Shown: positions 1 to 11,164 of the stretch, in pieces
How the letters are laid out: the number at the start of each line of letters is the position of its first letter
Position numbering within the stretch: the first letter of the stretch is position 1
DNA from: Cheiracanthium punctorium
Taxonomy: Eukaryota > Arthropoda > Arachnida > Araneae > Cheiracanthiidae
Assembly (NCBI GenBank): GCA_038373885.1
Contig: JAWZYV010013269.1
Coordinates: 62,001 to 126,000 of the forward strand
Reading direction: 5' to 3'
Length of the DNA stretch: 64,000 bases
Position numbers and translations under genes: made by a program
The notes under the pieces: model-generated
What the model saw: the letters and a program-made list of their open reading frames with translations, nothing else
Databases searched by the model: none
Told to the model about the DNA's origin: nothing

Positions 1-1842
1 ATTATTGCCAACGACCAAGGAAATCGTACGACTCCAAGCTATGTAGCCTTCACAGAGACTGAGAGACTGATCGGCGATGCTGCGAAATCTCAAGTTGCAT
101 TGAATCCAGAAAACACCATCTTCGATGCTAAAAGACTCATCGGCCGGAAGTATGACGATCCTAAAATACAGCAAGATTTGAAAAACTGGCCTTTCAAAGT
201 GGCGAACTGTGGTGGAAAGCCCAAGATCAGTGCTGAATTCAAAGGTGAGCAAAAACTTTTCAATCCTGAAGAAATCAGTGCTATGGTTCTAACTAAAATG
301 AAAGAGACTGCAGAGATGTACCTAGGTGAAAAAGTGACCGATGCAGTCATTACCGTACCTGCATATTTTAATGATTCCCAGAGACAAGCGACCAAAGATG
401 CAGGAAAAATTGCAGGACTGAATGTTTTGAGAATTATAAATGAGCCCACTGCTGCTGCTCTAGCGTATGGTTTGGACAAGAATCTGAAAGGTGAAAAGAA
501 TGTTTTGATTTTTGATCTGGGTGGCGGTACCTTTGACGTATCTATTTTGACAATAGACGAAGGATCCCTGTTTGAAGTGAGATCTACTGCCGGAGACACA
601 CACCTTGGAGGTGAAGACTTTGACAACAGAATGGTAGCTCACTTTGTCGAAGAATTCAAAAGAAAGCACCGCAAAGATTTGCGATCGAGTCCAAGAGCTT
701 TGAGAAGACTAAGAACTGCCTGTGAAAGAGCCAAACGAACTCTCTCCAGCAGCACTGAGGCAAGTATTGAGATCGATGCTCTGTTCGAAGGCATTGACTT
801 CTACTCGAAGATTAGCAGGGCTCGATTCGAAGAACTGTGCATGGATCTGTTCCGATCGACACTAGAACCTGTTGAGCGTGCCCTGAAGGATGCCAAATTG
901 GACAAGAGCAGCATTCATGATGTTGTGCTGGTCGGTGGCAGTACTCGCATTCCCAAAATCCAAAAGCTGCTGAAAGATTACTTCAATGGAAAAGAACTGT
1001 GCATGTCCATCAATCCTGATGAAGCAGTTGCTTATGGAGCTGCAGTTCAAGCTGCCGTGTTGACTGGCAGTAACGACGAAAAGATCAGAGATGTTCTTCT
1101 GGTCGACGTTGCTCCACTCTCCTTGGGCATCGAAACAGCTGGGGGTGTCATGACGAAAATTATCGAGAGGAACTCCCGCATCCCGTGCAAGACATCCCAG
1201 GTCTTCACTACTTACTCCGACAACCAGCCTGGTGTCGACATCCAAGTCTTCGAAGGTGAGCGAGCTATGACCAAAGACAACCATCTCCTGGGAAGGTTTC
1301 AGCTGTCGGGAATACCTCCAGCTCCCAGGGGCGTGCCTCAGATTGAAGTCACTTTTGACCTGGATGCCAATGGCATACTCCAGGTGTCTGCCCAAGATAA
1401 GAGCACGGGCAAGTCTCAGAGCATCCGCATAACCAACGACAAGGGACGCCTTTCCAAGGAAGAAATCGAAAGGATGCTGAACGAAGCAAAGCAGTACGAG
1501 AAAGAAGATGCCGAGCAAAGGGAAAGGGTCGCTTCCAGAAACTCGCTCGAGTCCTATGTGTACTCTGTGAAGCAGGCCTGTGACTCTGCGCCCGATGACA
1601 AGCTCTCTGCTGCGGACAAGACGAAAATCAAGGACACTTGCGAATCAGTCATCCAGTGGCTGGACAACAACACCCTTGCAGAGAAAGATGAAATCGAACA
1701 CAAGATGAAGGAAGTGCAGTCTGAACTGTCCCCTTACATGGCCAAACTACACCAGCAGGCTGGTGGTGCCAACAACTTCGGTCCTCAGGGACAGAGAACA
1801 GGCTCCACTGCGGGTGGTCCAACAATTGAAGAAGTTGACTGA
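1..1842 (+). CDS. Cytosolic heat shock protein 70 (HSP70), 5' truncated by window edge
   Basis: ATP-dependent chaperone that binds exposed hydrophobic peptides in the cytosol and nucleus. The frame is open from base 1 ([17 protein letters not shown]) to TGA at 1840-1842, giving 613 residues; about 25-30 N-terminal residues including the IDLGTTYS phosphate loop are outside. Visible family signatures are [14 protein letters not shown] (about residues 169-182), [15 protein letters not shown] (about 306-320) and the C-terminal EEVD that binds TPR co-chaperones and marks the cytosolic forms. There is no intron, and ELC in the [18 protein letters not shown] stretch resembles inducible HSP70s; both suggest a stress-inducible copy rather than HSC70, but that is inference. 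One oddity is [12 protein letters not shown], where the family usually has [12 protein letters not shown]. Codon use is GC-richer than the surroundings. The family call is near certain; inducible versus constitutive is open. Confidence 0.97.
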   Translation: MIANDQGNRTTPSYVAFTETERLIGDAAKSQVALNPENTIFDAKRLIGRKYDDPKIQQDLKNWPFKVANCGGKPKISAEFKGEQKLFNPEEISAMVLTKMKETAEMYLGEKVTDAVITVPAYFNDSQRQATKDAGKIAGLNVLRIINEPTAAALAYGLDKNLKGEKNVLIFDLGGGTFDVSILTIDEGSLFEVRSTAGDTHLGGEDFDNRMVAHFVEEFKRKHRKDLRSSPRALRRLRTACERAKRTLSSSTEASIEIDALFEGIDFYSKISRARFEELCMDLFRSTLEPVERALKDAKLDKSSIHDVVLVGGSTRIPKIQKLLKDYFNGKELCMSINPDEAVAYGAAVQAAVLTGSNDEKIRDVLLVDVAPLSLGIETAGGVMTKIIERNSRIPCKTSQVFTTYSDNQPGVDIQVFEGERAMTKDNHLLGRFQLSGIPPAPRGVPQIEVTFDLDANGILQVSAQDKSTGKSQSIRITNDKGRLSKEEIERMLNEAKQYEKEDAEQRERVASRNSLESYVYSVKQACDSAPDDKLSAADKTKIKDTCESVIQWLDNNTLAEKDEIEHKMKEVQSELSPYMAKLHQQAGGANNFGPQGQRTGSTAGGPTIEEVD

Positions 1843-1991
1843 GACTTTAATATTTCAGTAGTTATTTTTAAAATTTGATCTCTTATGCTGTGATAGAACT
1901 TTTTGTTAACTGTGCACCCAGTTTCATCCAAAGTGAGTACTTTTAATTGTTCCTGTAAATAATCATAATGTATGTACTTTCATGAATATTT

Positions 1992-1997
1992 AATAAA
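1992..1997 (+). terminator. AATAAA poly(A) signal of HSP70
   Basis: Canonical AATAAA 150 bp after the HSP70 stop codon, followed within 30 bp by a T/GT-rich stretch (tgtcttgttctttgtgtg) typical of a cleavage downstream element. It sets a 3' UTR of about 170-180 bp. Confidence 0.75.
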
Positions 1998-2212
1998 TAC
2001 ATATTTAGGTATTAAAATTCTGTCTTGTTCTTTGTGTGCATTTGTTTTTACAGATTCATATGCAGTTATTTTTACTGGGAAAAAAATTCTAACATCTATT
2101 TACATGTACATTTTAAATCTGTTTTAAAATTGGGCAAAATGCTTTTCATTGTTTTAGTTATTGATTTTTATTTCTATTAAAGATTGAAGAAAAACTGATT
2201 TAGTAACATAAC

Positions 2213-2285
2213 AAAGGATTGGTTTTAAATTAAAAGTAAAGACATATTTTCAATACCTTTACTTTTAATTTAAAACCAATTCTTT
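2213..2285. repeat. 29-bp-stem inverted repeat (hairpin)
   Basis: Arms 2218-2241 and 2257-2280 are perfect 24-bp reverse complements (ATTGGTTTTAAATTAAAAGT and on) around a 15-base loop; pairing continues past one G-T to 2213/2285. It lies 200 bp downstream of the HSP70 poly(A) signal. It may be a tiny MITE or fold-back; no coding potential. Confidence 0.8.
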
Positions 2286-2936
2286 CGTCTTATCTTGTAT
2301 GTTTCAACCAATATATACATGGGCATTGCAAGTTATGGGGACCAGGGGACACATCCCCCTCAATAGGCCAGAGGGGACCAATGAATGCTCTGAAAATTTC
2401 TTCAAAAGCTCTTACAACTAAAAAAGATTGAAAAAATAGAAGGCTGAGATCCCATTGCAAAGCACATTTTTCTAATACTTTGAGGATGGTAAAACACAAA
2501 ACTTTTAATGATTGTTGCACGATAGTGTTTGCGGAGCCCACAGAGCAAATGTTCCCAATCTGAGAAACTCCCGTAGTCTCCATTTATCGTGTCCTCCATC
2601 CAAGACTTTTGAGAATTGCACAATCGAACAATCCATCTTCAGTTAGGTGATATTAGGGATTTTCTCTGCACAATCAGTTCATAAGAAATCTCACCGATGC
2701 TGACTGATAGTTCATTTAGATTTTTTGTCATTCAAAATATCTGCATGCAAAATTTTAGTGGTGAATTTTGAAATGGTACAGTATAATATTTTACTCAGTG
2801 AAAGATGAGAATACATATTTAAAATAAAATTTATTTTCTATTATTTCATAAATGTTAATATGGATTAAAATGTTACGACCTGATTATTGGGAGGGTGTGG
2901 GTGGGATGAAGAAAAAATGTTCTTTCGTCTTATCTT
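2280..2936. repeat. 17-bp direct repeats flanking a 623-bp segment (possible retroposon with target duplication)
   Basis: TTCTTTCGTCTTATCTT occurs at 2280-2296 and again at 2920-2936, exactly 640 bp apart. The base run before the second copy is A-rich (gatgaagaaaaaatg), as at the 3' end of a retroposon inserted on the + strand. The enclosed sequence has no recognisable protein. The left copy overlaps the right foot of the neighbouring hairpin. Confidence 0.45.
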
Positions 2937-4335
2937 TATTAGAAATTAAGATAATTAAATGAAAACATTTAGGGGGGGACCATGTCCCCGACATCCATGG
3001 GGGCCAAGACCCCTTTAAAAGTTTTCCCCTTGCATTAGCTTAAAGAAATTGAAAATTTCCATGATGAGACATCCAACTAATAAAACAGAATTCAAATTGA
3101 AGCAATCAATAATTTTTATCGATTGTCAGCAATTAATTATAGATTTTTAATTGCTGTTTTTATACAAACAAAATATTTTCATTAAACATTTTGGCTTTTT
3201 TTTTTTTTTTTTTTTTTTTAATGATTATCAGATAGAATTATAGTAGAGATTGAAATATTAGTATACTATGCAAGTAAATAGGATATAAAAAATAGGATTT
3301 AAGTTCATAAGTCAAAATAGATAAATAAATGTATCATGTGTCCTATATTCAATTGATAACACTATATAATGTAAAAAAATGAAGTATTTTTCAGCATCCA
3401 ACCCTTCCCCAATTTTATTGGAGTCGAATGTCACCCCACAGATTTAACCAGCATGTTTACTGTATGCTCATGGTGTTTACATGTGAAATCCATAATCTAT
3501 GCATGGATTATTAAAATCAATATATGTCTTAATCAACTTTTAAGAAAATATTCAGTTCAGCAACTGCATTGCAAAATTAGCTGAAGCCTCACCTATTTGT
3601 GAAAAAATTGCCAAGTACCACAAGCCAAGGTATTTTGTTAAATACTTTATAGCTTTTATAAGTTGTCTGATAGTAAATGTGCACAATACAGGTTGTAAAA
3701 GCAATTCTAAACTTTTTAAATTTGGACACAATCAGAGTCCTATAAAAACTATTCAAACTTTACATCAAATCAACCTATGGAGAAAATGTTTATACAGGGA
3801 TGGTTAATAGAGTAAATTTAATTAGCACTGATTTCGGTTGTACTCAAAAGAGGAGGGGATTGAGATTTAATCCTTCTTTTGAGATTTGATTTAATTTACA
3901 TTTAATAGTCCATTTGCTAGGTATTTCTGGCTGTAAAAAATGGTTTGTAAATGTTTTACTGCTTTAATAGGTTCAGTTATGCCCAAATATGGCAATAACG
4001 CTCCTTCAAGGTGAGTATCGGCTCCAACGTTGAAAAATGTGGCCCAAAATGGAATGTTTTTGCAGTTATTCTGAAACTTTTCAAAAATGATGTAAAAAAA
4101 TGAAGAGATATATATTTTAAAAGTTGTAGAGCATCAAATGAGTACCCATTTGATATATTTTATTCCTCTTATAATTTCAGTAGCAACCTGCAATTAAAAA
4201 GAAAAAAAAATCCTAACAGTAATAAGTGGGCCATATTAAAACCTCCGATTGTGGTCCGCAAGCCACAATCTGTGAGAGGTCAGTATCAGTGGCGGCCCAT
4301 GGTAAAAAATGTTAGTGCAGCCGGAAACATACGAG
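2937..4335. other. AT-rich intergenic DNA, no gene seen
   Basis: No ORF or RNA gene recognised. It holds a 24-base T run (3196-3219), a C/G-rich scrap at 2971-3011 with GGGGACCATGTCCCC-like inverted bits, and a short stem GATTGTGG/CCACAATC (4247-4254, 4263-4270). Confidence 0.6.
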
Positions 4336-4450
4336 GTGGTACTTGCCTCAGCTTTCATCCCTTGAGCAGGTCAATAAAGATGAGGCTAAGCTTGCATGGG
4401 CATTAAACCCTGGGGTCTCTACGTCAGGCTGATCACATCTTGCACCCCCC
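4336..4450 (+). mobile_element. Truncated copy of the CTTTCATCCCTTGAG SINE family
   Basis: The stretch with GCTTTCATCCCTTGAGCAGG, then tcaataaagatgaggctaagcttgc-like sequence and a CAGGCTGA block, matches the body of the two longer SINE copies at 19058-19341 and 46411-46685 (minus). The tRNA-like head is missing or unrecognisable, so this is a 5' truncated or diverged copy. Confidence 0.6.
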
Positions 4451-6847
4451 AAATGTTTCCACATGGAAAAAAATATCTCTACAGATGATTACATGCAGTC
4501 TCTGTATTTATTGGATTGGGCAAAGGGAAATTCCTTGTGAAGAAACCATTGTTAGAACATTCAAATAAATGACAACAACCGTAAAAATATATATGAAGTA
4601 CTTTCAGATTTTAAGTACGGATTATAATACTGTGGATTAAAATTTTATCGTAATCTGTGCAATGGCCCATTTTTTTTCTTCTTTCGATATGCTAGAAAAT
4701 GTATTGTAATAAGTGTTCAATCATTTAAAACCATATGCTTCCACTTTCTTTTCAACCACGAATCATACTTTGATGAAACAAACAAACAGAAAAAATAGGA
4801 TTATTCTTTTTTGTTTGTTTCATGAGTTACATTTATCCGTTGCCAATAGATCCTGATGCTTTACGAAAAATTGTTAAATTTTTATTTGAAAGCAAGAGAA
4901 CTCGAGCACTAAAAAAAGCCAACCTCAAATTCTCCAATATGAACCTGTCTGAAACAATCCGTTTTTACTTTTCATCCATTACATAAATGATATAGCTTAT
5001 ACGTGCTCTAATTAGAAAATGAGTCTTCTTTGAAATGCAGAGGGCATTCACTCAAAAAAGTGTCCCATACATGCAATCCTAAAGATCCAGTAACTAATGA
5101 TGTGCCATTCGAATCATTTTTACAATCAATTACTACTGTTGGAATAAAATCAATAATCAAGCGTTTCCCAACTGGTGGGATGCCCCCACTGCAGACTTAC
5201 GGGACTGCTACTAATGGTGACTTGCTTGCCACCAATGGCGACTCTTCATTATTTGGTGATTTACATATGCTGATATCTGAAATTACTGCTCATGTCAGGT
5301 TACTGGGAAAAGTGTTATCTATATATTCATATACATAATCCTTTCCAGATTGGCATATTTAGCACCACGAAATAAAACATCTTGTCACACTGGCAAATAT
5401 TTCTACAGGTAGCAAATATTCAAGCTGAACCAAACCAGCTTTAAAATAATCTGCATTTTAATTATTTTTCATTTTCAAAATACTGTGCTCTAAAATTTTG
5501 GAACTTGCTGTTTAGATTCACATTGCTTGGAGAGATACCATTTTGCGAGATTGTACCTAATGCCAAGATGGCACTTTTTAAATCAGTTACAATTAGTTAT
5601 TCTGTTTTGGAAAAATGAATAATTACGAATTCTAAACTCTGTTGTCTAAGAAAACTTACTATTTGAAAATCGTCAACTTTGTGTAACACACTTTGAGTTA
5701 TTTATTTCATATACTTTTTAATTTGGCTTAAAATTCGTGTCATTCTACTTAATATTTGCCAATTTCATGCAGTTCTACATACTTCGAATTGCTTTGTTGC
5801 AAGAGCATGAACGATTTCATGCTAGCAAAAATTGCCAAACCTGGCAACCATTATGTTTATTTTTTCAGTTTTTTATTAATATCTTCTAAAATAATTCGAT
5901 TTTCGAAATTTAAGTCAGCTTATCAGGTTCCCCGAAATTTTCTGAATCCGTGGACACCTTCATCGAAACTCTAATCCCCGCGGTTTCAGAGGAGATAGCC
6001 AAAGAAGCTTCTGACAGCAGTGGCTGTTACTTTTTTTTTTTTTTAAATAGAGAGATACACCCCCCCCCCACACACACACACAATTTGATTCAAAGAAACA
6101 TAATGCACTCTTGATTTAGGAAAAGAAGTGGACAAGAAATATTTTTGTAAATAAAAATAAGTTTATGGATATAATCTAAATTACTAATACAAAACAAAAT
6201 GTTACACTAATTTTAAAGTATAAAACCATGTTTTTGCATAAAAAGCATAAAGCATGGTTTTAAAGCATAAAACCATGTCCTACAAAGTAAACAAATAGTA
6301 ATAACCAACTCATGCACTATTACATATTTTCATAAAATTGCATTGATTTCAAACATTAAAATTATGTGTACACATTTAATATAATATGAATTGTAAAATA
6401 AATATAAAATTTATTAGGTATTAAAAATTTGAACTCTTCATTCACTGTATCCCCTAGTAAGAAATCAGCAATTTAAAGCCTTCATCATGACCTTCTAATT
6501 GATTCCTTAATATATTCTGGCAGTTTGTCAATTCATAATAGCTCAATAAAATTAATTCAACTTCAAATATGATTTTAATGAATTGATTGAAATAAAAATA
6601 CACTTCTTTTCATTTGCATATTTAATCTAGATATTTTTTAGTTAAATATTCTACCAGAGTGTAAAAAAATTATGATTAGAAAAAAATAATAACAAAATCA
6701 GATTTTTAAAATTAAAGGATTTAAAAAAATAAAAATAAAGTCAGATTAAAATAAAATTTGATTAAAAAAATTAGATCAGATATTTTAAATAAGTTTAACT
6801 ACTTTTTATAAAGAGTACAGACGACGTGTAAAAATCTAGTTGTTATA
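4451..6847. other. Intergenic DNA with simple repeats
   Basis: Contains a 14-bp inverted repeat (ATGAAACAAACAAA at 4773-4786 and its complement at 4810-4823), a T14 run at 6031-6044 followed by a C9(CA)n microsatellite at 6060-6082, and short echoes of gcataaaaccatg near 6220-6280. Apart from the doubtful exon at 5041-5298 I see no gene. Confidence 0.5.
5041..5298 (+). other. Possible isolated exon, unrecognised
   Basis: An open stretch of 85 codons lies between an acceptor-like tgcag (ending 5040) and a donor-like cag|gttact (5299-5300). The peptide ends SSLFGDLHMLISEITAHVR, which looks like a conserved amphipathic helix rather than random translation, and base composition is less AT-rich than its flanks. 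I do not recognise the protein and see no partner exon nearby on the + strand. It may equally be a pseudo-exon or repeat fragment. Confidence 0.15.
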
Positions 6848-6857
6848 GTTTTCTTTG

Positions 6858-7055
6858 TGCCTCTCAAGTGGTGTAGTGGCCAAAAAACCATTCTATCATG
6901 CCTTGGGCACAGGTTCTATTCCCGGCTTGGGCATAAACTCAAGAGGGTAATGTTGGCCGTCCATTGGGTACCCTGGTAATAGAATGGCCAATACCTTCGG
7001 GCCATTGTAGTAGTGAATGCCTAATTGGCAAGTGCCACCCGTAACTAAAAAAAAA
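6858..7055 (+). mobile_element. tRNA-derived SINE with 10-bp target duplication
   Basis: The head carries a pol III A-box-like segment (AAGTGGTGTAGTGGCC, about 6867-6882) and a B-box-like GGTTCTATTCC (about 6912-6922); a unique body follows and the copy ends in an A-run (aactaaaaaaaaa). The direct repeat GTTTTCTTTG flanks it at 6848-6857 and 7056-7065, a target-site duplication typical of LINE-driven retroposition. The body differs from the other SINE family in this window. Confidence 0.85.
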
Positions 7056-7211
7056 GTTTTCTTTGCAAATTAAGCTCTTGAAAATATGGTGGTACACACA
7101 GGAAAGGCAACTGGGTGATTCCACAGTATTGTGAGCATTGACATCATATCTGTAACAAGTTCGATTCATCATAACAAAAGGGAAAAAAATTGAGTAGATG
7201 AATGGTTTTTC

Positions 7212-9168
7212 TTTTTTACTTCCTTGTACGCAGTATAAGGAAGTAATGCGATCCCGAAAAATTTTGGGAGCCAAATTTCGACGAAAAAACAGATTTTGAC
7301 TACCTCTAAATTTAATTTTAAGAATTTTTTCGATGCATCTCATCGTAAGCTAGCATGCATGATCCTATAAACGCGCCTGCAACTCATTTTGACCAGCGGC
7401 GAGTCTATTGTGGCCAGTTTTTCCATGCCGTCTGTACATACGTATGTATGTAACTTGTATATCTCAAAAACTATTGATCGTAGAATGTTGAGATTTGATA
7501 TTTAGGATTCTTCTATGATCTAGTTGTGCACCTCCCCTTTTGGTAGCAATCGAATGGATAGTTTGTAGACAGGACCGCCCAAATACATTACGCTTTATGG
7601 GCCGAAATTCATGAAACTCTCATATCTCAAAAACTATTAGGCGTAGAATGTCGAAACTTCATATTTTGGATAGTTGTAACATCTAGTTGTGCACCTCCCC
7701 TTTTGGTTCCATTTGACTCTATAGTTTAGCTACAAGACCGCCCAAAAGTTTCGAAATACATTACGCTCTATGGGCCGAAATTCATTAAACTCGCATATCT
7801 CAAAAACTATTAGGCGGAGAATGTTGAAACTTTATATTTAGGATTGTTGTAACATCTACTTGTGCCGTTCCCTTTTCGGTTCGATTCGACTGCATATTTT
7901 ATCTACAGGGTGGCTCAAAAGATTCTAAATATATTACGCTCTATGGGCCGAAATTCATTACAGCGTATTTTAGTGGTATTGCGCTATTTCAAACGACTCA
8001 GATGTGATATATGCTGTTAAGAGTTACAAAATGAATTTCTCCATTAAAAAAAGTGTCTTTATCATCTATAGTTCTGCTACAGGAACACTCAAAAGATTTC
8101 CAATACATTACGATCAATGGCAATTTTAGGGGCATTCATTCATTTCAAGCACAATCTACCACATAAGTTAGGTAATGGTCCAACCAAGGTCACATGCCTC
8201 TCTCAAGAACTAAGCCAAAAGTCGCCAAGCTTGGCGACTTTTGGTGCACGTGTGTGTGTATTTAACTCTCAAATCTCAAAACCTATTATGAAATTTCATA
8301 TTTAAGATTGTTGTAACATCTAGTGTGCATCTCGATTTTTGGTTCCAAGCTACTGGAGAGTTTATTTACAGGAACACCGAAAAGAATTTCAGTACTTTAG
8401 TGTCTATGGACATCTTCAATATAATACAACTGTAGACAGTCATTGTTTGGTCCATGCCCAAAATTTCGCCGTCTGTCATCGACGTTGGCGAGTTTTGCCG
8501 AAATTTCGCCAAATTTGGCGATAGTCAGTCATTTGGTCCATTCCCTAAATATCGCCATTTGTCATCGCTCTTGGCGATTTTTGGCGAAATATCGCCAAAT
8601 TTGCCGATAATCTGTCATTGTGTGGTCCATGCTTAAAATCTCACCATATGTCGTCGACATTGACGTGTTTCGCCGAAATATCACCAAATTTGCCACCAAA
8701 ATTTATTTTGTATTTTGTATAACTCTAAAACTTTAACCCATAGAATTTTGAACTTTTGTATTTAGAACTATTGTAATATCTGTTTTCAATATCTTTTTTG
8801 ACAGCAATCGACTTGGAATTTATTTGCAGGGTGAGCCAAATGACTTTAAATACATTGAGGTGTATGGATGCATTCAATTCACTGAAAGTCTGTGGTCAAT
8901 GACTACTTTGGCTATCTCCAAAATCTCCCAAACTATCTCAAGCTTGTCGACTTTTGCTGAAATATCGCCAAATAAAGCGTCAGAAGGAAATCTTTCAAAC
9001 TGAACTCAGCTTGGCGATATCGAAATATTTGGCTAGAAATCGCTCAACCTTACTATTACTGATATTTTATCTCTTTCAAACAAATAAGTTTAGAGGAAGT
9101 GCGTCGAAAATATTTTTGTAGATAATAGACGTGCAAGAAGTCATGTGTTGTACACATCAGATTTTTTT
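7212..9168 (+). mobile_element. HINE/helentron-like repeat family 1, copy A
   Basis: A 2-kb repeat about 90% like 51128-53133. It starts T6-ACTTCCTTGTACG (7218-7230) and ends with the near-complementary CGTGCAAGAAGT (9130-9141), then a short palindrome ATGTGT-TGT-ACACAT (9143-9157) and CAGATTTTTTT. Inside are a short GTAT microsatellite (about 7440-7452), three to four tandem units of about 170 bp (each with CATATCTCAAAAACTATTAG and a TTGTGCACCTCCCCTTTTGG-like block, about 7455-7980), and a cluster of TTGGCGA/TCGCCAA palindromes (8470-8610). Subterminal inverted repeats, an internal microsatellite, a 3' palindrome and T-rich ends are the known plan of non-autonomous helentrons such as DINE-1. 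No target duplication is visible and no protein is encoded; the small ORFs are by-products. The class assignment is inference. Confidence 0.7.
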
Positions 9169-9742
9169 AAATACTATTTTAAATTTCCCCAGCCATACAG
9201 AATTTCTTCTAAACCTCGTTCAGGCTTTTGGATATATTCTACACCCCTGCAACTAACTCAAATTTTTGTATAGCTTATTTGCAGACATAGCATAAATGCT
9301 CACGATATGGCAATATCACTCAACTATCAAATAAAACTTCTTGAAAATAGGATGGCACATATTGGTAAAAGTCAATTAAATTATTGCTGAAAATTTACTG
9401 GTGCAATGTCTACGGCATTTGAAAACAAATCTAAAATAATTAAATCCTTTTCTTAAGAACTGAATTGATGGATTCCAATACATGTTTTTCAATGTGCAAT
9501 TGGGTTGGTGGGTGAATGGAACAGGTGTCATGAGCTACTAATAATGGCCTATAGACCAGAGGTTGCGCAACCTTGATTTAAATAAAAATCAGTTGATTTA
9601 AATCATGATTAAAATCACTAAGCCAAATGATGATTGTCGTATTGAACTGTTCTAGTGTTGACTCTAGAATAAAAGGGATGCCAGGAGGAAATTTTAAAAA
9701 AAGGGCACTTTGGGGTTCCACGAGAATGCACAGGTAGATAAC
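9169..9742. other. Intergenic DNA, no gene seen
   Basis: AT-rich, no coding signal. Near 9566-9620 there is a GATTTAAAT-rich inverted scrap. Bases 9651-9668 (TCTAGTGTTGACTCTAGA) are the exact reverse complement of 11625-11642. Confidence 0.5.
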
Positions 9743-9917
9743 CAGGGCCTTATTATCGCATGGGCAAATCGGGACTTTGCCCAGGGCCTCCAATTTCAAA
9801 TATTGTTCTGAAATATTTTTATATCAAAATTTTCTGGAAAATAAAACAACTTTCATAGATGGGGGCCCCCCGAATTCATCAATGCCTGGGGCCCCCTTTG
9901 GTCATAATCAGGCTCTG
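9743..9917. mobile_element. 175-bp hAT-type MITE with 8-bp target duplication
   Basis: Termini CAGGGCCTTATTATCGC and (complement of the right end) CAGAGCCTGATTATGACC fit the hAT tip consensus YARNG. The 8-bp duplication TAGATAAC flanks it at 9735-9742 and 9918-9925. The interior is a G/C-rich self-complementary segment (gggggcccccc). Non-coding. Confidence 0.85.
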
Positions 9918-9925
9918 TAGATAAC

Positions 9926-10920
9926 ATATAAAAACTGGTTTGAGACAATATGATCCCGAAACTTTAACATGTAGCGTTGTAAATTGGTGTGTGTTGACTT
10001 ACAATGCACAGTCAGATTTTTTTTTTTTTCCCTCAGCTTGCCTTATTTTTCTTGCTCTTTTAGAGAAAATATCCTGTAGAAGTAAGCGTAAATGAAATAG
10101 GAAAAATATGTAGATAATATTTTGCTCTAAACATGACATAAATAAAATATGTGAGGGGGGTCTGCCCGAGAGGCAGAATAAAAACGAAGATGAGGGCAGG
10201 CAGGACACTTTAAAAATAATATTGTGGAAAACTGAAGGACTGAAATGGGGGCAGAATGTAAAAACTTAGAACGAATTCGGCCGCAAACTGCAGGGCCGTA
10301 CCGGCACCAAAAAACACTAGTGCTACACTGCAAAAGCAAAAAATATTATGCTGCTCTAATTTTGCCAAAAGCATAATGTGTTTCAATTATATTCCCGAAA
10401 TTTTGCAAATCACTCGATTTTCAGATCAATTTGAGTGGATAAAGCCACTGAACATGGTAGATGGCTGAAGTGTTAAAGTTCCCGCGTATGGGCCCCTCCA
10501 TGCAGCGGCTGATCTAACAGTCTGGAGTTTTGGTCCGTTTCATCCGGATGTAATGTCAATACCCTCTAGAACGCCTTAAAAAGTCATACAGCCAAGGCAC
10601 CCCCCTTAGGAAATGCCCCTTGTGTAGGCTTGCCATAACAAACAAACAAATCCTGCAGAATTTCCGAATTATAAAACGTCATTTTGCAATTGTATACTTT
10701 CTGCATCATCCACAATTAAATGTGGTTAGTACATATCTGTTATACATTATGAATAATGTATATCAAGAAAGCCGATTAAATAGAATAAATCATTCAAGGG
10801 GGGAAAAAAAAGCTTGCTAGTGTGCAATAAAACTACTCAAAAGATCGAGAAGAGCAATAATTATAGAGCTGACAATGAATTCTGAAATGGTTGTTTAATA
10901 ATTTGCAACTATGTATTTAT
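9926..10920. other. Intergenic DNA with possible hAT terminus
   Basis: The only structured item is CAGGGCCGTACCGG near 10291-10304, which matches the terminus of the nested MITE at 18211-18365; I could not find its partner end. No coding evidence. Confidence 0.4.
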
Positions 10921-11164
10921 CAAACATAACTACCAATATTTGAGGACTTACAGATAGAATCAGAAATTTTTAGATAGATTTTGAAAATTTGAATTTTTCA
11001 ACTGTATTTTCCCTTAACTCTTAAGTGAAACGTCCATGTAGTCAAGCATAATTACCTATATTTGAGGACTTACAGATAAAATGAGAAATTTTAGATTGAT
11101 TTTGAAAATTTTGAATTTTTCAACTGTATTTTCCCTTAACTCTTAAGTGAAATGCCCATGTAGT
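10921..11164 (+). repeat. Tandem duplication, two units of 122 bp
   Basis: 10921-11042 and 11043-11164 align over their full length (shared TTTGAGGACTTACAGATA, TTTTCAACTGTATTTTCCCT and CTTAAGTGAAA blocks) with about 10% difference. Confidence 0.85.

Noticed and set aside
862..1518. 218-codon open frame on the minus strand opposite HSP70
   Set aside because: Antisense shadow of the conserved HSP70 reading frame; the + strand carries all family motifs.
6867..6930. Functional tRNA gene
   Set aside because: A and B boxes are present but the sequence does not fold into a cloverleaf and is followed by a SINE body, an A-tail and a target duplication.
8117..8524. Small ORFs that recur in both 2-kb repeats (MAILGAFIHFKHN..., MVPSYWRVYLQ...)
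   Set aside because: They are kept because the whole repeat is duplicated; differences are spread evenly over codon positions and the frames are short, so no evidence of selection for protein.
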